NCBI GenBank assembly: GCA_021827945.1
Contig: JAKATW010000129.1
Location: forward strand, 1-44,607
Length of the DNA: 44,607 nucleotides
Source of the DNA: Thermoplasmata archaeon
Lineage (GTDB): Archaea; Thermoplasmatota; Thermoplasmata; Thermoplasmatales; GCA-001856825
Direction of reading: 5' to 3'
The first letter of the stretch is position 1; each line of letters starts with the position of its first letter. Both the position numbers and the translations under genes were made by a program. Positions 1 to 7,916 of this stretch are shown piece after piece. The notes beneath the pieces are model-generated. The model was given only the letters and a program-made list of their open reading frames with translations. It was not told where the DNA came from and ran no database searches.

Positions 1-213
1 GACAAGATTAAGAAAGTGCTGGAAGCCGCTGGTTGCACCTTGGAGAATGTAGTTAAAATTTCAGTATATCTTGCGTATAAAGGTGATTTCCATAGAATGA
101 ATAATCTGTTTGAGAAGTACTTTCCAAACAATCCTCCGGCTAGGACGACCCTTGTCGCTGCTTTTGCTTCAGAGGGGGTTCTTGTAGAAATCGACGTCAC
201 AGCAGCAAAATAA
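1..213 (+). CDS. RidA (YjgF/YER057c/UK114) family protein, 3' part
   Basis: This is the C-terminal part of a RidA-family protein, whose members typically hydrolyse reactive enamine/imine intermediates to 2-oxoacids and ammonia. The frame is open from base 1, so the gene begins outside the window; the GTG that the ORF track uses as a start is internal. Visible family features are the segment around 'VVKISVYLA', the 'PPARTT' motif carrying the conserved arginine expected to bind the substrate carboxylate, and the C-terminal 'VLVEIDVTA' strand. About 70 residues remain of a family that is usually 120-130 residues long. Family assignment is confident; substrate is unknown. Confidence 0.9.
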   Translation, partial: DKIKKVLEAAGCTLENVVKISVYLAYKGDFHRMNNLFEKYFPNNPPARTTLVAAFASEGVLVEIDVTAAK

Positions 214-410
214 TATGATCGGAGAGAGTAACTCACTGCAAAGATGGTCTACCTGACCTACTCCTTCGATAAACCCATTCAAACAGTCAGTTTCAAGGGC
301 TAGATTTCTGCCATTTAATACTGGAAGGTTTATTGTCTGCATTAATTTTAATCTATACTAAACCCTCTTCAGACATCAAGCGTCAATGTGATAGCGTCTT
401 ATTAAGCAAT

Positions 411-420
411 GCTTAAATAT
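411..420 (+). promoter_or_regulatory. TATA-like promoter of the KaiC-like gene
   Basis: The A/T-rich element 'gcttaaatat' lies about 38 nt before the ATG at 458. With archaeal spacing of roughly 25 nt from TATA box to transcription start, the mRNA would carry a leader of only about 10-15 nt. No Shine-Dalgarno sequence is visible. Confidence 0.5.
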
Positions 421-457
421 GCAGACTTTCTAAATCCACTGCAGGTATAACGAAAGA

Positions 458-1531
458 ATGATTTCTGGGGCTCAGATGGAGGTATACAAAGTCGCCCAGG
501 AGTTCTCTCTTGGAGACGACTTTACATATGGTGCAGGCGTGACTCTAAAGGGAAGGTCAGGTATCGAACATAAATTTGACCTTCTGCTGACCTCCAAAGA
601 GGACGAACACAACAGGATAGCAGTTCTTCAGGACATATCTGAGGACCTTATCAGTGATATAATGGAATTCAACGCAATCTCTCGGGACTGCGGGATACAG
701 CTCAAAGCCATATCCACAGACAGGGAACTGAATAGATCCGAGTTGAATCTGGCTCGAGTATGCAACATCTCAATCGTAAGAAAAGATTATGAAAAGACAA
801 CGAGCTCCATTTTTGGCATTAAGAAATTTGACGAAGACGTGGGAAGACTGGTAAAGAAGGGAAGCGTTTACATGATTTCAGGCGCACCCGGGACAGGGAA
901 AACGGCGATATGTTCCCAATTCCTTGTTGATGGTGCTAAGAAAGGCGAGAGGGGGATGATCATACTGACGGACCGCAAGGGAAGAGATTTCATCTCCCAG
1001 GTCGAGACATTTTCCTACGGTTTCAAATCATACTACAAGAACGGTGCAATAGAAGTGCTGGAGATCAGTGATCGTATAATGAAACTCAAGGCAAATGTTT
1101 CTAAAGAGTATCCCTCCATGATCGGTTATGTCAGGACCTTGACAAACCAGATTAAGACGCTGGTTGCTGAATACGAAGTCACTAGACTTGTGGTAGATCC
1201 AATTACCCCGTTGATACTGGGAGATAGCGATTTTCTAAATCTATTTTTCAGAGCTCTTTCTGTTCCCCAGATATATCTGATGGTAACGAGCGGGATAGGA
1301 AAGAGCGATGTGAGCGTTTTTGGAATAGAACAGTTCTTTGTTTCAGGACTGATCAAGCTAGAGGATGAGGGAGAGGAATCAGAGGTCAAGAAGGCGTCAG
1401 TAGTAAAGATGAATGGAGGAGGATACAACGCGAATCCATTTCTATTCAGAATAACTTCAAAGGGTATAGTTCCCTATGAAGAAGATGACTCCAAGAATGC
1501 GGGTCCACTTTTCAACCAAGTAATTCTATGA
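458..1531 (+). CDS. KaiC-like RecA-superfamily ATPase with an extra N-terminal domain
   Basis: The C-terminal two thirds form a KaiC/RadA-like P-loop ATPase: Walker A 'GAPGTGKT' at residues 142-149 and a Walker B-like strand ending in D247 ('RLVVDP'). Residues 1-110 form a separate domain with the motif 'SGIEHKFD' near residue 34. This resembles the restriction-endonuclease-like (PD-(D/E)XK) modules found in some archaeal proteins, but that reading is tentative. The gene stands alone, convergent with the DUF72 gene. An in-frame ATG at 476 is an alternative start. KaiC-like archaeal proteins are mostly uncharacterised and suspected to act in signalling, so no specific role is claimed. Confidence 0.75.
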   Translation: MISGAQMEVYKVAQEFSLGDDFTYGAGVTLKGRSGIEHKFDLLLTSKEDEHNRIAVLQDISEDLISDIMEFNAISRDCGIQLKAISTDRELNRSELNLARVCNISIVRKDYEKTTSSIFGIKKFDEDVGRLVKKGSVYMISGAPGTGKTAICSQFLVDGAKKGERGMIILTDRKGRDFISQVETFSYGFKSYYKNGAIEVLEISDRIMKLKANVSKEYPSMIGYVRTLTNQIKTLVAEYEVTRLVVDPITPLILGDSDFLNLFFRALSVPQIYLMVTSGIGKSDVSVFGIEQFFVSGLIKLEDEGEESEVKKASVVKMNGGGYNANPFLFRITSKGIVPYEEDDSKNAGPLFNQVIL

Positions 1532-1601
1532 GCGCCAGAATTTCCTAGGCCCGTCGATCCGATGCTATCTTCTGTCTTGAGCGAGCAGGTATCTCGTGCA
1601 C

Positions 1602-2393
1602 TTAGAAGAGTGTTGTCTGTCCAGTTCTGGTTGTCCAGTCTATTGGCTCCAGTCCAGACATTCTCCTGAAGAGATTAACGGTTGCAGGACCAAATCCCTG
1701 GAAATGGTTGTTGCTCAGAACGTATGCGTGTTTAATAATCTCCTCCTTGTCTCTGAGCTCTTTTTTCCAGAATTCAATCTCACGGGATCGATCCCTCTTA
1801 ATCCTTCCGAACTCTTCCCCCTTTATCGAACGATCTCCCACAAATCTGAGATAGACCGAATCGGTAGTGACAACAGGAGGAACTCTTGCATAAGGTATCT
1901 CGGACCATGTCAGCGTTACGTTGTTCTCTCTTAGCATGAAGAAGGTATCGTCGACAAACCACGAATCGTTCCTGAACTCTACGGAGTATCTAAAATCAGC
2001 TGGCAAGTCTGAAAGAAGTTTCCTTAACCTCTTGAACCCCTCGTTGAATGCAAGTGTGGGAGGAAGTTGAATCAAAACGGAAGCCAGCTTTTCTCCTAGG
2101 ATTCCAATAACATCTAAGAATCTTCGCGCCTCATCGACTGAATTCTTCAATCTTAAATCATGAGTCACCGTTTGAGGCATTTTTGCGGTAAACAGGAAAC
2201 GATCAGACACTGAATTCTTCCAATTCTCCACTGTGTTAGTATCAGGTATTGCGTAGAAACTGGAATCTATCTCGACTATGTCAAAAATCCTTGAATATAT
2301 CCTGAGATAGTCTGATGACTTGGTTCCAAAAGGATAGAATGGCCCAACCCACTGATTGTAGCTCCAGCCCGAACACCCCGTTCTAATCTCCAA
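1602..2393 (-). CDS. DUF72 (YecE-like) family protein
   Basis: This is a full-length DUF72 protein of 263 aa. Typical features are the N-terminal 'RTGCSGWSY' strand, 'FYP' shortly after, 'VEIDSSFYAIP' near residues 40-50, 'FTAKMPQTVTH' around residue 70, and 'SVEFRNDSWF' in the second half. The family has a TIM-barrel fold and no firmly established biochemical function. The ATG at 2393 is preceded by a TATA-like element about 22 nt upstream, supporting this start and a leaderless transcript. The gene is convergent with the KaiC-like gene. Confidence 0.9.
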   Translation of the reverse strand: MEIRTGCSGWSYNQWVGPFYPFGTKSSDYLRIYSRIFDIVEIDSSFYAIPDTNTVENWKNSVSDRFLFTAKMPQTVTHDLRLKNSVDEARRFLDVIGILGEKLASVLIQLPPTLAFNEGFKRLRKLLSDLPADFRYSVEFRNDSWFVDDTFFMLRENNVTLTWSEIPYARVPPVVTTDSVYLRFVGDRSIKGEEFGRIKRDRSREIEFWKKELRDKEEIIKHAYVLSNNHFQGFGPATVNLFRRMSGLEPIDWTTRTGQTTLF

Positions 2394-2414
2394 TGGAGAA
2401 ATTGAAAGGGAGAC

Positions 2415-2427
2415 GGTTTATAAGCTT
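2415..2427 (-). promoter_or_regulatory. TATA-like promoter of the DUF72 gene
   Basis: On the minus strand the sequence reads 'aagcttataaacc', centred about 25 nt upstream of the ATG at 2393. The spacing fits a leaderless transcript. Confidence 0.5.
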
Positions 2428-2617
2428 ATCTTGTTTTTGCGCATTTTGCACCAATGTCAGAGAGTCCTCATAATGATTTCTGGCTCAATTTCCTAATTGA
2501 TGTGATTTGATCCGATATCAAATTCAGCTTAGTAATCGATGATTAAGCGTGAATTGCACTTTGATACCATGCTCAAAACGAGTACGGGATAAATAAAAGA
2601 GAAATAATTTTGAGCAT

Positions 2618-3544
2618 CTACCTCGAATCTGTCTTCCCACTATGAGGGGGCTTAGTCTTCACAGTGGTTAATCCGACGGCAATAAGCATGGTCGCACCAC
2701 CAATCAATGTGAAATCAGTTACGGACTCTCCGAGAATGAGCACTCCACCGACTATTCCAAAAACAGGGACTAGATAGAGTTGAATCGAGATCTTAGCGAC
2801 ACCTCCGCGTTCTATCATCGTATAGAATAGAATGTATCCAAATACCGTGCTCAGGAGAGATAGGTACAATATGGCGACCCAGCCGGAAATCGGAAGCTGG
2901 ATGACCTGAGAGATAAAGCTTCCAGATAGCAGGGGAAGTAGCATCGCAGTACCTATCAACCCTACCCAGATCGTAACTGCTCGGGCTCCGAATTTCTGCA
3001 ATAGCGGTTTTGCGAATACCGCAAATGTTGCATAAGAGAGCGCTGTACCCACGCCCTCTAGTATGCCAGGTATCGTACTCGGACCGGTAGCCTGCACTGT
3101 ACCAAAGAACAGGATGAGTGAACCAGCGAATGCGAGAAGAATTGCAAGGTAGATAGTCCGACCGTGTCTCTCTCGAAGAAAGATAGCAGAAAGTATTACC
3201 ATGAATATGGGCCCAAGTGCTACTAGTAGAGTCTCCAAACCAGCACCGACAACTCCCTCTGAATAGTTGATTGTCAGATGGTATGCGACTACATTGGCAA
3301 ACGAGACCAAAAGTAAACGGGGGATGTCTCGTCTCTCTATTGGGACTCTAGGCTTTCCAAAAATGGGCAGGAGAACAAGAAAGGCACCACCCGCGATAAA
3401 CCACCTCAGTAGAGTGAGATTGATTGGTGTGACCATGGGTTCCATGATCTTGATAGCAACAAAAGCCAGTCCCCATATCAGACTCAGTGTAACCAGAGCA
3501 CCGTATGTTTCTGCCAACTTCGCGATTGACCACCTTTTGGTCAT
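2618..3544 (-). CDS. EamA/DMT superfamily transporter
   Basis: This is an inner-membrane protein of the drug/metabolite transporter family with about ten hydrophobic helices arranged as two EamA repeats. The first begins at 'LSLIWGLAFVAIK', a classic DMT start. The second runs from about residue 150 and ends in 'VFGIVGGVLILGE', another typical DMT segment. The ORF track begins at 3622, but that start lies inside the upstream Ada-like gene. The ATG at 3544 ('MTKRWS') gives a normal 308-residue protein and is preferred. DMT proteins export amino acids, nucleotides or drugs; the substrate cannot be told. It directly follows the Ada-like gene on the same strand, so co-transcription is likely. Confidence 0.85.
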   Translation of the reverse strand: MTKRWSIAKLAETYGALVTLSLIWGLAFVAIKIMEPMVTPINLTLLRWFIAGGAFLVLLPIFGKPRVPIERRDIPRLLLVSFANVVAYHLTINYSEGVVGAGLETLLVALGPIFMVILSAIFLRERHGRTIYLAILLAFAGSLILFFGTVQATGPSTIPGILEGVGTALSYATFAVFAKPLLQKFGARAVTIWVGLIGTAMLLPLLSGSFISQVIQLPISGWVAILYLSLLSTVFGYILFYTMIERGGVAKISIQLYLVPVFGIVGGVLILGESVTDFTLIGGATMLIAVGLTTVKTKPPHSGKTDSR

Positions 3545-3587
3545 TGTTACGTTTGACTTTTCCAGATCCTTCACATCTCCGTTTAGA

Positions 3588-4475
3588 CTATTTGACCCCT
3601 GAGTTAGTTCTCTCCATTGCAAGAAGAAATTCCTTTCTCTCTATTCCCAGTCCATATCCCCCTATATCCCCGTCCTTTCGTACGACCCTGTGGCAGGGTA
3701 TAATCAGCGGAACTGGATTAGAAGCACATGCGTTCGCAACGGCTCTCACAGCCTTTGGTTTTCCGATCATCTTGGCTATATCATAATATGATCTTGTCTC
3801 CCCGTAAGGTATCCGAAACAGGGCAGTCCAGACTCTTTTTTGGAAATCTGTTCCGATGACATCCACCGGAAGATTCAGTAACTGACCATCGAAATAATTG
3901 AGTACAGAATCCAGACTTTTCCTGACAGTCTCAGATCTCGCTATCTTAGCCATAGGGTATTCCTTAAATAATGAAGAGACAAGAGTTTCTTCGCGATCTG
4001 CCAAACTTAGTGAACATATCCCATATTGGGTCTCCGCAACCAACAGATAGCCCAATTTGCACTTGGAGGTAAGGTAGTCGATTGAAGCTCCCTCACCTCC
4101 TTTTCTATAGCTAGATGGTGTCATACCAAGTTTTGAAGTAGATCGATCGTAGACCCAGCTGTGTGAATTGTAACCAGTCCTGTAGATGGCCCTTGTAATC
4201 GGCTGATCGTCTTTCAGATTCTTCTTGAGCAAAAGTATCCTGCACTCTTCAGCGTACTTTCTCGGGGATATCCCCATAATGTCCTTGAATGTCCTTTGGA
4301 TTCTGAACCGACTCACGCTGAACCGCTTCTCCAGAGTGGGTAAGGATACATCATCAGATGGATTAAATCGAATGTAGTCGCAGATTTGCTCTACGAGATC
4401 ATATTTGGATGCCTTTGCAGAGGTTGTTTCTTGTTCATTTAAATGATCTCGTTGTTCTTTTCTCACTCCGCTCAT
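3588..4475 (-). CDS. Ada-like protein: AraC-type HTH plus O6-alkylguanine-DNA alkyltransferase
   Basis: This is a two-domain protein. Residues 25-125 form an AraC/XylS double helix-turn-helix, with 'DVSLPTLEKRFSVSRFRIQRTFK' followed by 'GISPRKYAEECR'. Residues 140-290 form a methylated-DNA-protein-cysteine methyltransferase with acceptor Cys261 in 'PCHRVV' and the arginine-finger region 'KAVRAVANACASNP'. It would transfer alkyl groups from O6-alkylguanine to itself, an irreversible single-turnover repair. The N-terminal zinc domain of E. coli Ada, which senses methylphosphotriesters, is absent, so whether it regulates transcription is open. This architecture is mainly bacterial; most archaea carry a stand-alone Ogt, so acquisition by transfer is plausible but not shown. 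Confidence 0.9.
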   Translation of the reverse strand: MSGVRKEQRDHLNEQETTSAKASKYDLVEQICDYIRFNPSDDVSLPTLEKRFSVSRFRIQRTFKDIMGISPRKYAEECRILLLKKNLKDDQPITRAIYRTGYNSHSWVYDRSTSKLGMTPSSYRKGGEGASIDYLTSKCKLGYLLVAETQYGICSLSLADREETLVSSLFKEYPMAKIARSETVRKSLDSVLNYFDGQLLNLPVDVIGTDFQKRVWTALFRIPYGETRSYYDIAKMIGKPKAVRAVANACASNPVPLIIPCHRVVRKDGDIGGYGLGIERKEFLLAMERTNSGVK

Positions 4476-4733
4476 TGAGTGAGAATCAAGAGGGAATAAA
4501 AGACATTATGTCGATTTCTTGAAAGATCCGTTCTTAGTTCTTAATCTCAGCCGTCTATGTCAGCACTTTCAAGATCTCGAACGCAGTCAAACTGAGGTCG
4601 TCTACTGCATTTTTAAATCCGTGAAAGAAGTCAATTGATAACCAAAAAGGAAAAATGGTATTCCATTCTAATGCAATTGGAATTGGTCATGCAGGTTCGG
4701 TGTACAGCTCTATTGGAGTAGGTTATGCTGATG

Positions 4734-5399
4734 TCAGTTCCTGCATCTTGTTTTTCTGCCTTTGTAGAATTTATACACCCCGCCCACAAATTTGAAGTTA
4801 CCTCCATCATATATTATTGCGCCATTCTCTGGAATTGCATATATAGGGATATTTACTCTTTCTGATAGCTCCCTCAATTCCCTGTCTGGTTCCTCTCCGG
4901 AGCGTCCCTTATCTTCACTTTTGTAATGTACGCTTACTGCAAAATCCACAACCGCAATTCCTCTATGTGACTTTGTAATCTGGTTGTCATCCTGGCCTCT
5001 GACGGCCACATACCTTCTGCAAAGGACCAGGGACCCCGCACTGTTTCCCACTATTACTCCCCTGTACCTCTTGAGTAATTTGGATACTCCTAAATCGTTC
5101 AGTCTCTCGGACAACAGATTGGGATCTCCGCCAGGAAGGTATATCATATCAGAGAGGTCCATTTTTTCTTTGAGTTTCTGTAAAGTATCCGAAAGTTCGG
5201 CAAAAATTACTTCCCCTGCGCCAATGTCCTTGAAGTAATCAGTGGCAAACTTCCTGTATTTTCGCTTTTCAATTTCTGCGGTCCACGGGAAATACAGAAC
5301 GACAGGATTCCTACCTGAATCATCTATTGCCAACTTATCTGTCTCTATCATCGTCCTCTCAGATATTTCTTCTCCGCCCAGAAAGTAGATCTTTGACAT
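4734..5399 (-). CDS. Peptidase S51 family protein (dipeptidase E-like)
   Basis: A 221-residue protein of the S51 family (aspartyl dipeptidase PepE / cyanophycinase), which has a class I glutamine amidotransferase-like fold. The nucleophile elbow is 'GNSAGS' with Ser120. A histidine in 'VSVHYK' (His158) is the likely second catalytic residue. 'YLPGGDP' at residues 87-93 is the typical oxyanion-region motif. It probably cleaves Asp-X dipeptides or related alpha-aspartyl bonds in the cytoplasm, an inference from the family. The gene stands alone; the ATG at 5399 is the first plausible start. Confidence 0.85.
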   Translation of the reverse strand: MSKIYFLGGEEISERTMIETDKLAIDDSGRNPVVLYFPWTAEIEKRKYRKFATDYFKDIGAGEVIFAELSDTLQKLKEKMDLSDMIYLPGGDPNLLSERLNDLGVSKLLKRYRGVIVGNSAGSLVLCRRYVAVRGQDDNQITKSHRGIAVVDFAVSVHYKSEDKGRSGEEPDRELRELSERVNIPIYAIPENGAIIYDGGNFKFVGGVYKFYKGRKTRCRN

Positions 5400-5740
5400 A
5401 AGAGCCAGTGATTATAAAAATCCAGTTCAAGGTCTTATAGATTGTCTCAGTTTAAATGTCTGAATTTTGTGATAGTATCGCAGGGAGCTCACTAATTTTC
5501 TCTGTTACAGGAATTCATCTTGGATATTGTGACTTTTCTTGTCTATTTCGGTAAACAGCAACGGCACTCGACCATGGTACGACAGTCTTCTCCGCAGTTC
5601 TATTTTTTGGGGATCAACATAATGTTAATGGAGAACTGTTAAGAATGCTCGTTCCGGATCATCACCTATAACTCCAACGGAGCCATGTTTGAGATTTCCC
5701 GGAACGAAAAGTTTTTTGCTTGAGGAACAACTCTGCAGTC
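5400..5740. other. Intergenic stretch without recognisable gene
   Basis: No convincing coding sequence, RNA gene or repeat is visible in these roughly 340 bases between the divergent S51 peptidase and isochorismatase-fold genes. It should hold both promoters, but no single TATA element stands out. Confidence 0.5.
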
Positions 5741-6295
5741 ATGTTCCAAAATATACAGGGTCAAATAAAAAGAGAAAGGAGTGCGCTGGTAGTATGGGAT
5801 GTTCAAGAGGCACTGGTCTCTGCAATCTTTAACAGGGATGAGTTCCTGTCTAACCTCGCGAGGATAATTCAGAGATCAAGACACCTGAACCTTCCTTTGT
5901 TCTACTCCAAGATAACACCTCTTCCAGAGAAGTTTGAATCACCCCTGAGGAGAGCTTCAGGATTCGGGAAATTTGAGCCTGGAGATATTGTAAAGGAAGT
6001 ATATCCGGAAAAGTCAGATGTTGTCATAAACAAAAATACTGCAAGCTTCTTTATCGGTACCAATTTCGAACTGATGATAAGAAACGCAGGGATCAACGTC
6101 ATTTATTTCACTGGAATTGCAACGGAGATGGGGGTAGAGACATCTGCAAGGCACGCGCAGAACCTAGGTTTCATTCCAATCATAATACAGGATGCTGTAT
6201 CCTCACGCGATAGAGATGCACACGAGAGAAGTCTGAAGAATCTCTCAAGAATGATGCCGGTGATTTCAACAGAAGAATTCCTCAAGACGGTCTGA
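5741..6295 (+). CDS. Isochorismatase-fold hydrolase family protein lacking the catalytic cysteine
   Basis: The fold is clear: 'ALVVWDVQ' gives the conserved Asp (D20 from this start), 'INKNTASFF' the conserved Lys (K98), and '[15 protein letters not shown]' is the nucleophile region. In cysteine hydrolases of this family the pattern is G-x-A-T-x-x-C-V, but here a glycine (G131) replaces the cysteine. The protein therefore probably does not work as a nicotinamidase-type amidohydrolase. True isochorismatases also lack the Cys, though nothing nearby suggests isochorismate chemistry. The ORF track starts at a TTG (5720); the ATG at 5741 is a more ordinary start and keeps the whole domain. Confidence 0.85.
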   Translation: MFQNIQGQIKRERSALVVWDVQEALVSAIFNRDEFLSNLARIIQRSRHLNLPLFYSKITPLPEKFESPLRRASGFGKFEPGDIVKEVYPEKSDVVINKNTASFFIGTNFELMIRNAGINVIYFTGIATEMGVETSARHAQNLGFIPIIIQDAVSSRDRDAHERSLKNLSRMMPVISTEEFLKTV

Positions 6296-6390
6296 AAAGA
6301 TTTCTGAGTCCTTGGGGCAGCTGGTGCGTTCGGGTCATATGGGGTCTACAAGGTACTAACAGTATCATCCATCCAGAGAGAATATGATAA

Positions 6391-6665
6391 GTGAGCTATG
6401 ACGCAATGCCATAGTCGGTATTGCGATAGATAAAAGGTATAGGGAAAGAGGGCAGGGAGGAGCTATGATGAAGCGAATGATCGAAACGTCTGGAGGCAGG
6501 TTCGAAACACTGAGGCTGGAGGTATTTTTCAGTCAATTCGACTGCCATAAGGCTATAAAAAAGGTTGGGGTTCGTTGAATATGGCAGAATACCTAATGCG
6601 ATAAAAGAGGAAAAAGGCACTACGAATCTATCCTCATGTACATCCGAGTTCAAATCAAGAGACAC
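6391..6665 (+). pseudogene. Remnant of a GNAT N-acetyltransferase with two frameshifts
   Basis: The ORF track shows only a minus-strand shadow here. On the plus strand three successive frames together read as the C-terminal half of a GNAT acetyltransferase. Frame one, from about 6411, has the acetyl-CoA-binding pattern 'AIDKRYRERGQGGAMM' and then 'FETLRLEVFF', stopping at 6578. Shifting frame at the GGGG run (6567-6570) gives 'GFVEYGRIPNAIKEE'. Shifting again at the AAAAA run (6611-6615) gives 'RHYESILMYIRV'. These are typical end motifs of the family in the right order. The N-terminal half is not recognisable upstream. Both shifts fall in homopolymers, so sequencing error is possible for those two, but the missing N-terminus argues for real decay. 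Confidence 0.7.
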
Positions 6666-6743
6666 AACACAAATTTTTCATCCGAAAGCGATGTAGACTC
6701 CCAAAGTGTTAAGTGGGAATTTACGTTAGTATCTCTGAAATAG

Positions 6744-7481
6744 ATGGTTGTAACAAGCGGTTCCCTGCCTCCTGTTGCTGGACGTTACGAAGTGGGGGTT
6801 GGAAACAGTGTGGAGAGTATATCGACGAGCATAACTGCGGACTGGTCCTGGTACAACAAGCTGCTGGGGATAGTTTCCTGGAACTTCAAGAATAATTCCG
6901 TGTTTCAAGAGACTGCGGTACTGTACAGGTCTGGTTATTATTTTGGTAATGCATATTTTCCAATCTATTTACAGAACGGAGTTTCGACATGGGCAACGCA
7001 GCTAGTCCCACTAATGAACAAGGGACTGGAAAGGAATACTATGCCACTTGGAATTGTCGATTTTGGTATGGGACAGCGAATAATTGCTTTCCTATTTACA
7101 ATGGATCCAGGGCAGTCCTGGAGCGTCCTGGAGGGAGGATTCACCGCCAAGTCCCCACCTTCAAATGGGGTCCTTTTCGGTGTTACTCTTGAAAAAGCTG
7201 GTTCCTTCTGCATAGGGTACGATCCTAACCAGGTGACAGATTATGATAAGCAAACTTCCTCAATATTGAAGGGATATGCACCCAATCCAAGCTATACCAG
7301 AACAGTAGAAGTGGCAATAACTTCATTTGCCCAGTTTGTCCAGCTATTTTCTGGCGATAAAATAGATGACACACCGTGTTCTGGTGAAAAAGAAACGGTG
7401 ATACAGAGCAGTGAAAATGTTGCACCTGGGGACTTAGAGGAAATAATTGCAAATGTCGTAAGGAGGATACGATCATTTTAG
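6744..7481 (+). CDS. Hypothetical protein of unknown family
   Basis: I do not recognise this 245-residue protein. It has no signal peptide, clear membrane helix or known motif. It is rich in Gly, Ser and aromatic residues in the first 170 positions, with a predicted beta-rich pattern (alternating stretches such as 'GIVDFGMGQRIIAFLF' and 'GVLFGVTLEKAGSFCIGY'). It ends in a charged helix 'GDLEEIIANVVRRIRSF' that could mediate oligomerisation. It follows a GNAT pseudogene and is convergent with the small 97-aa gene. The uninterrupted frame supports a real gene. Confidence 0.6.
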   Translation: MVVTSGSLPPVAGRYEVGVGNSVESISTSITADWSWYNKLLGIVSWNFKNNSVFQETAVLYRSGYYFGNAYFPIYLQNGVSTWATQLVPLMNKGLERNTMPLGIVDFGMGQRIIAFLFTMDPGQSWSVLEGGFTAKSPPSNGVLFGVTLEKAGSFCIGYDPNQVTDYDKQTSSILKGYAPNPSYTRTVEVAITSFAQFVQLFSGDKIDDTPCSGEKETVIQSSENVAPGDLEEIIANVVRRIRSF

Positions 7482-7514
7482 CTTCAATATGGACGTATCT
7501 GAATTTCTAGTTGA

Positions 7515-7808
7515 TTAATCGGATTTCTTCTTCTCCTTCAATACGTAGTCGAAGAATCTCTCTGTAGAGCCGTTTGAAGTCCACTCAGCCCTCAGCCTCG
7601 TCTTCTTCTCTTTCTTTCTCATACCGGACAGGAGTATCCTGTTGAGTTCCTTTGCACTTTCTCCTTCCAGAACTGCATCGATCTCAATCACCTCTCCCTT
7701 TACGACAACTTTCCCATCTCTGCCAATGAAGTCCTTTATGACCTGTAAGACTGACTGGGTATCGTTGCTGCTGATTTGGGCTTTTAGCCTGAAAACTTTT
7801 CTGGTCAT
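7515..7808 (-). CDS. Small conserved-looking protein, 97 aa
   Basis: A 97-residue, highly charged protein with an apparent beta-alpha-beta-beta-alpha pattern: 'VFRLKAQISS', a helix around 'QSVLQVIKDFI', two strands 'KVVVKGE' and 'VIEIDAVLE', then a helix 'AKELNRILLSGMRK' and a lysine-rich tail. The size and layout recall KEOPS subunit Pcc1, but motif support is too thin to name it. The start ATG is preceded by 'gggag' about 7 nt upstream, a possible ribosome binding site. It may be co-transcribed with the HAD gene 108 bp upstream. Confidence 0.6.
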   Translation of the reverse strand: MTRKVFRLKAQISSNDTQSVLQVIKDFIGRDGKVVVKGEVIEIDAVLEGESAKELNRILLSGMRKKEKKTRLRAEWTSNGSTERFFDYVLKEKKKSD

Positions 7809-7916
7809 TTTTATCTCCCAAGCAACAGTTTTGTAGAATCCTTATACCTTTTGCAGGCCATCAATAAGAAGAGTCAGATGTACTCTCCAATAAGCGATCA
7901 CAGTGTTTCAGATATT

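Noticed and set aside
6396-6665. 89-aa minus-strand ORF
   Set aside because: It is the shadow of the GNAT relic on the plus strand; its own sequence has no recognisable feature.
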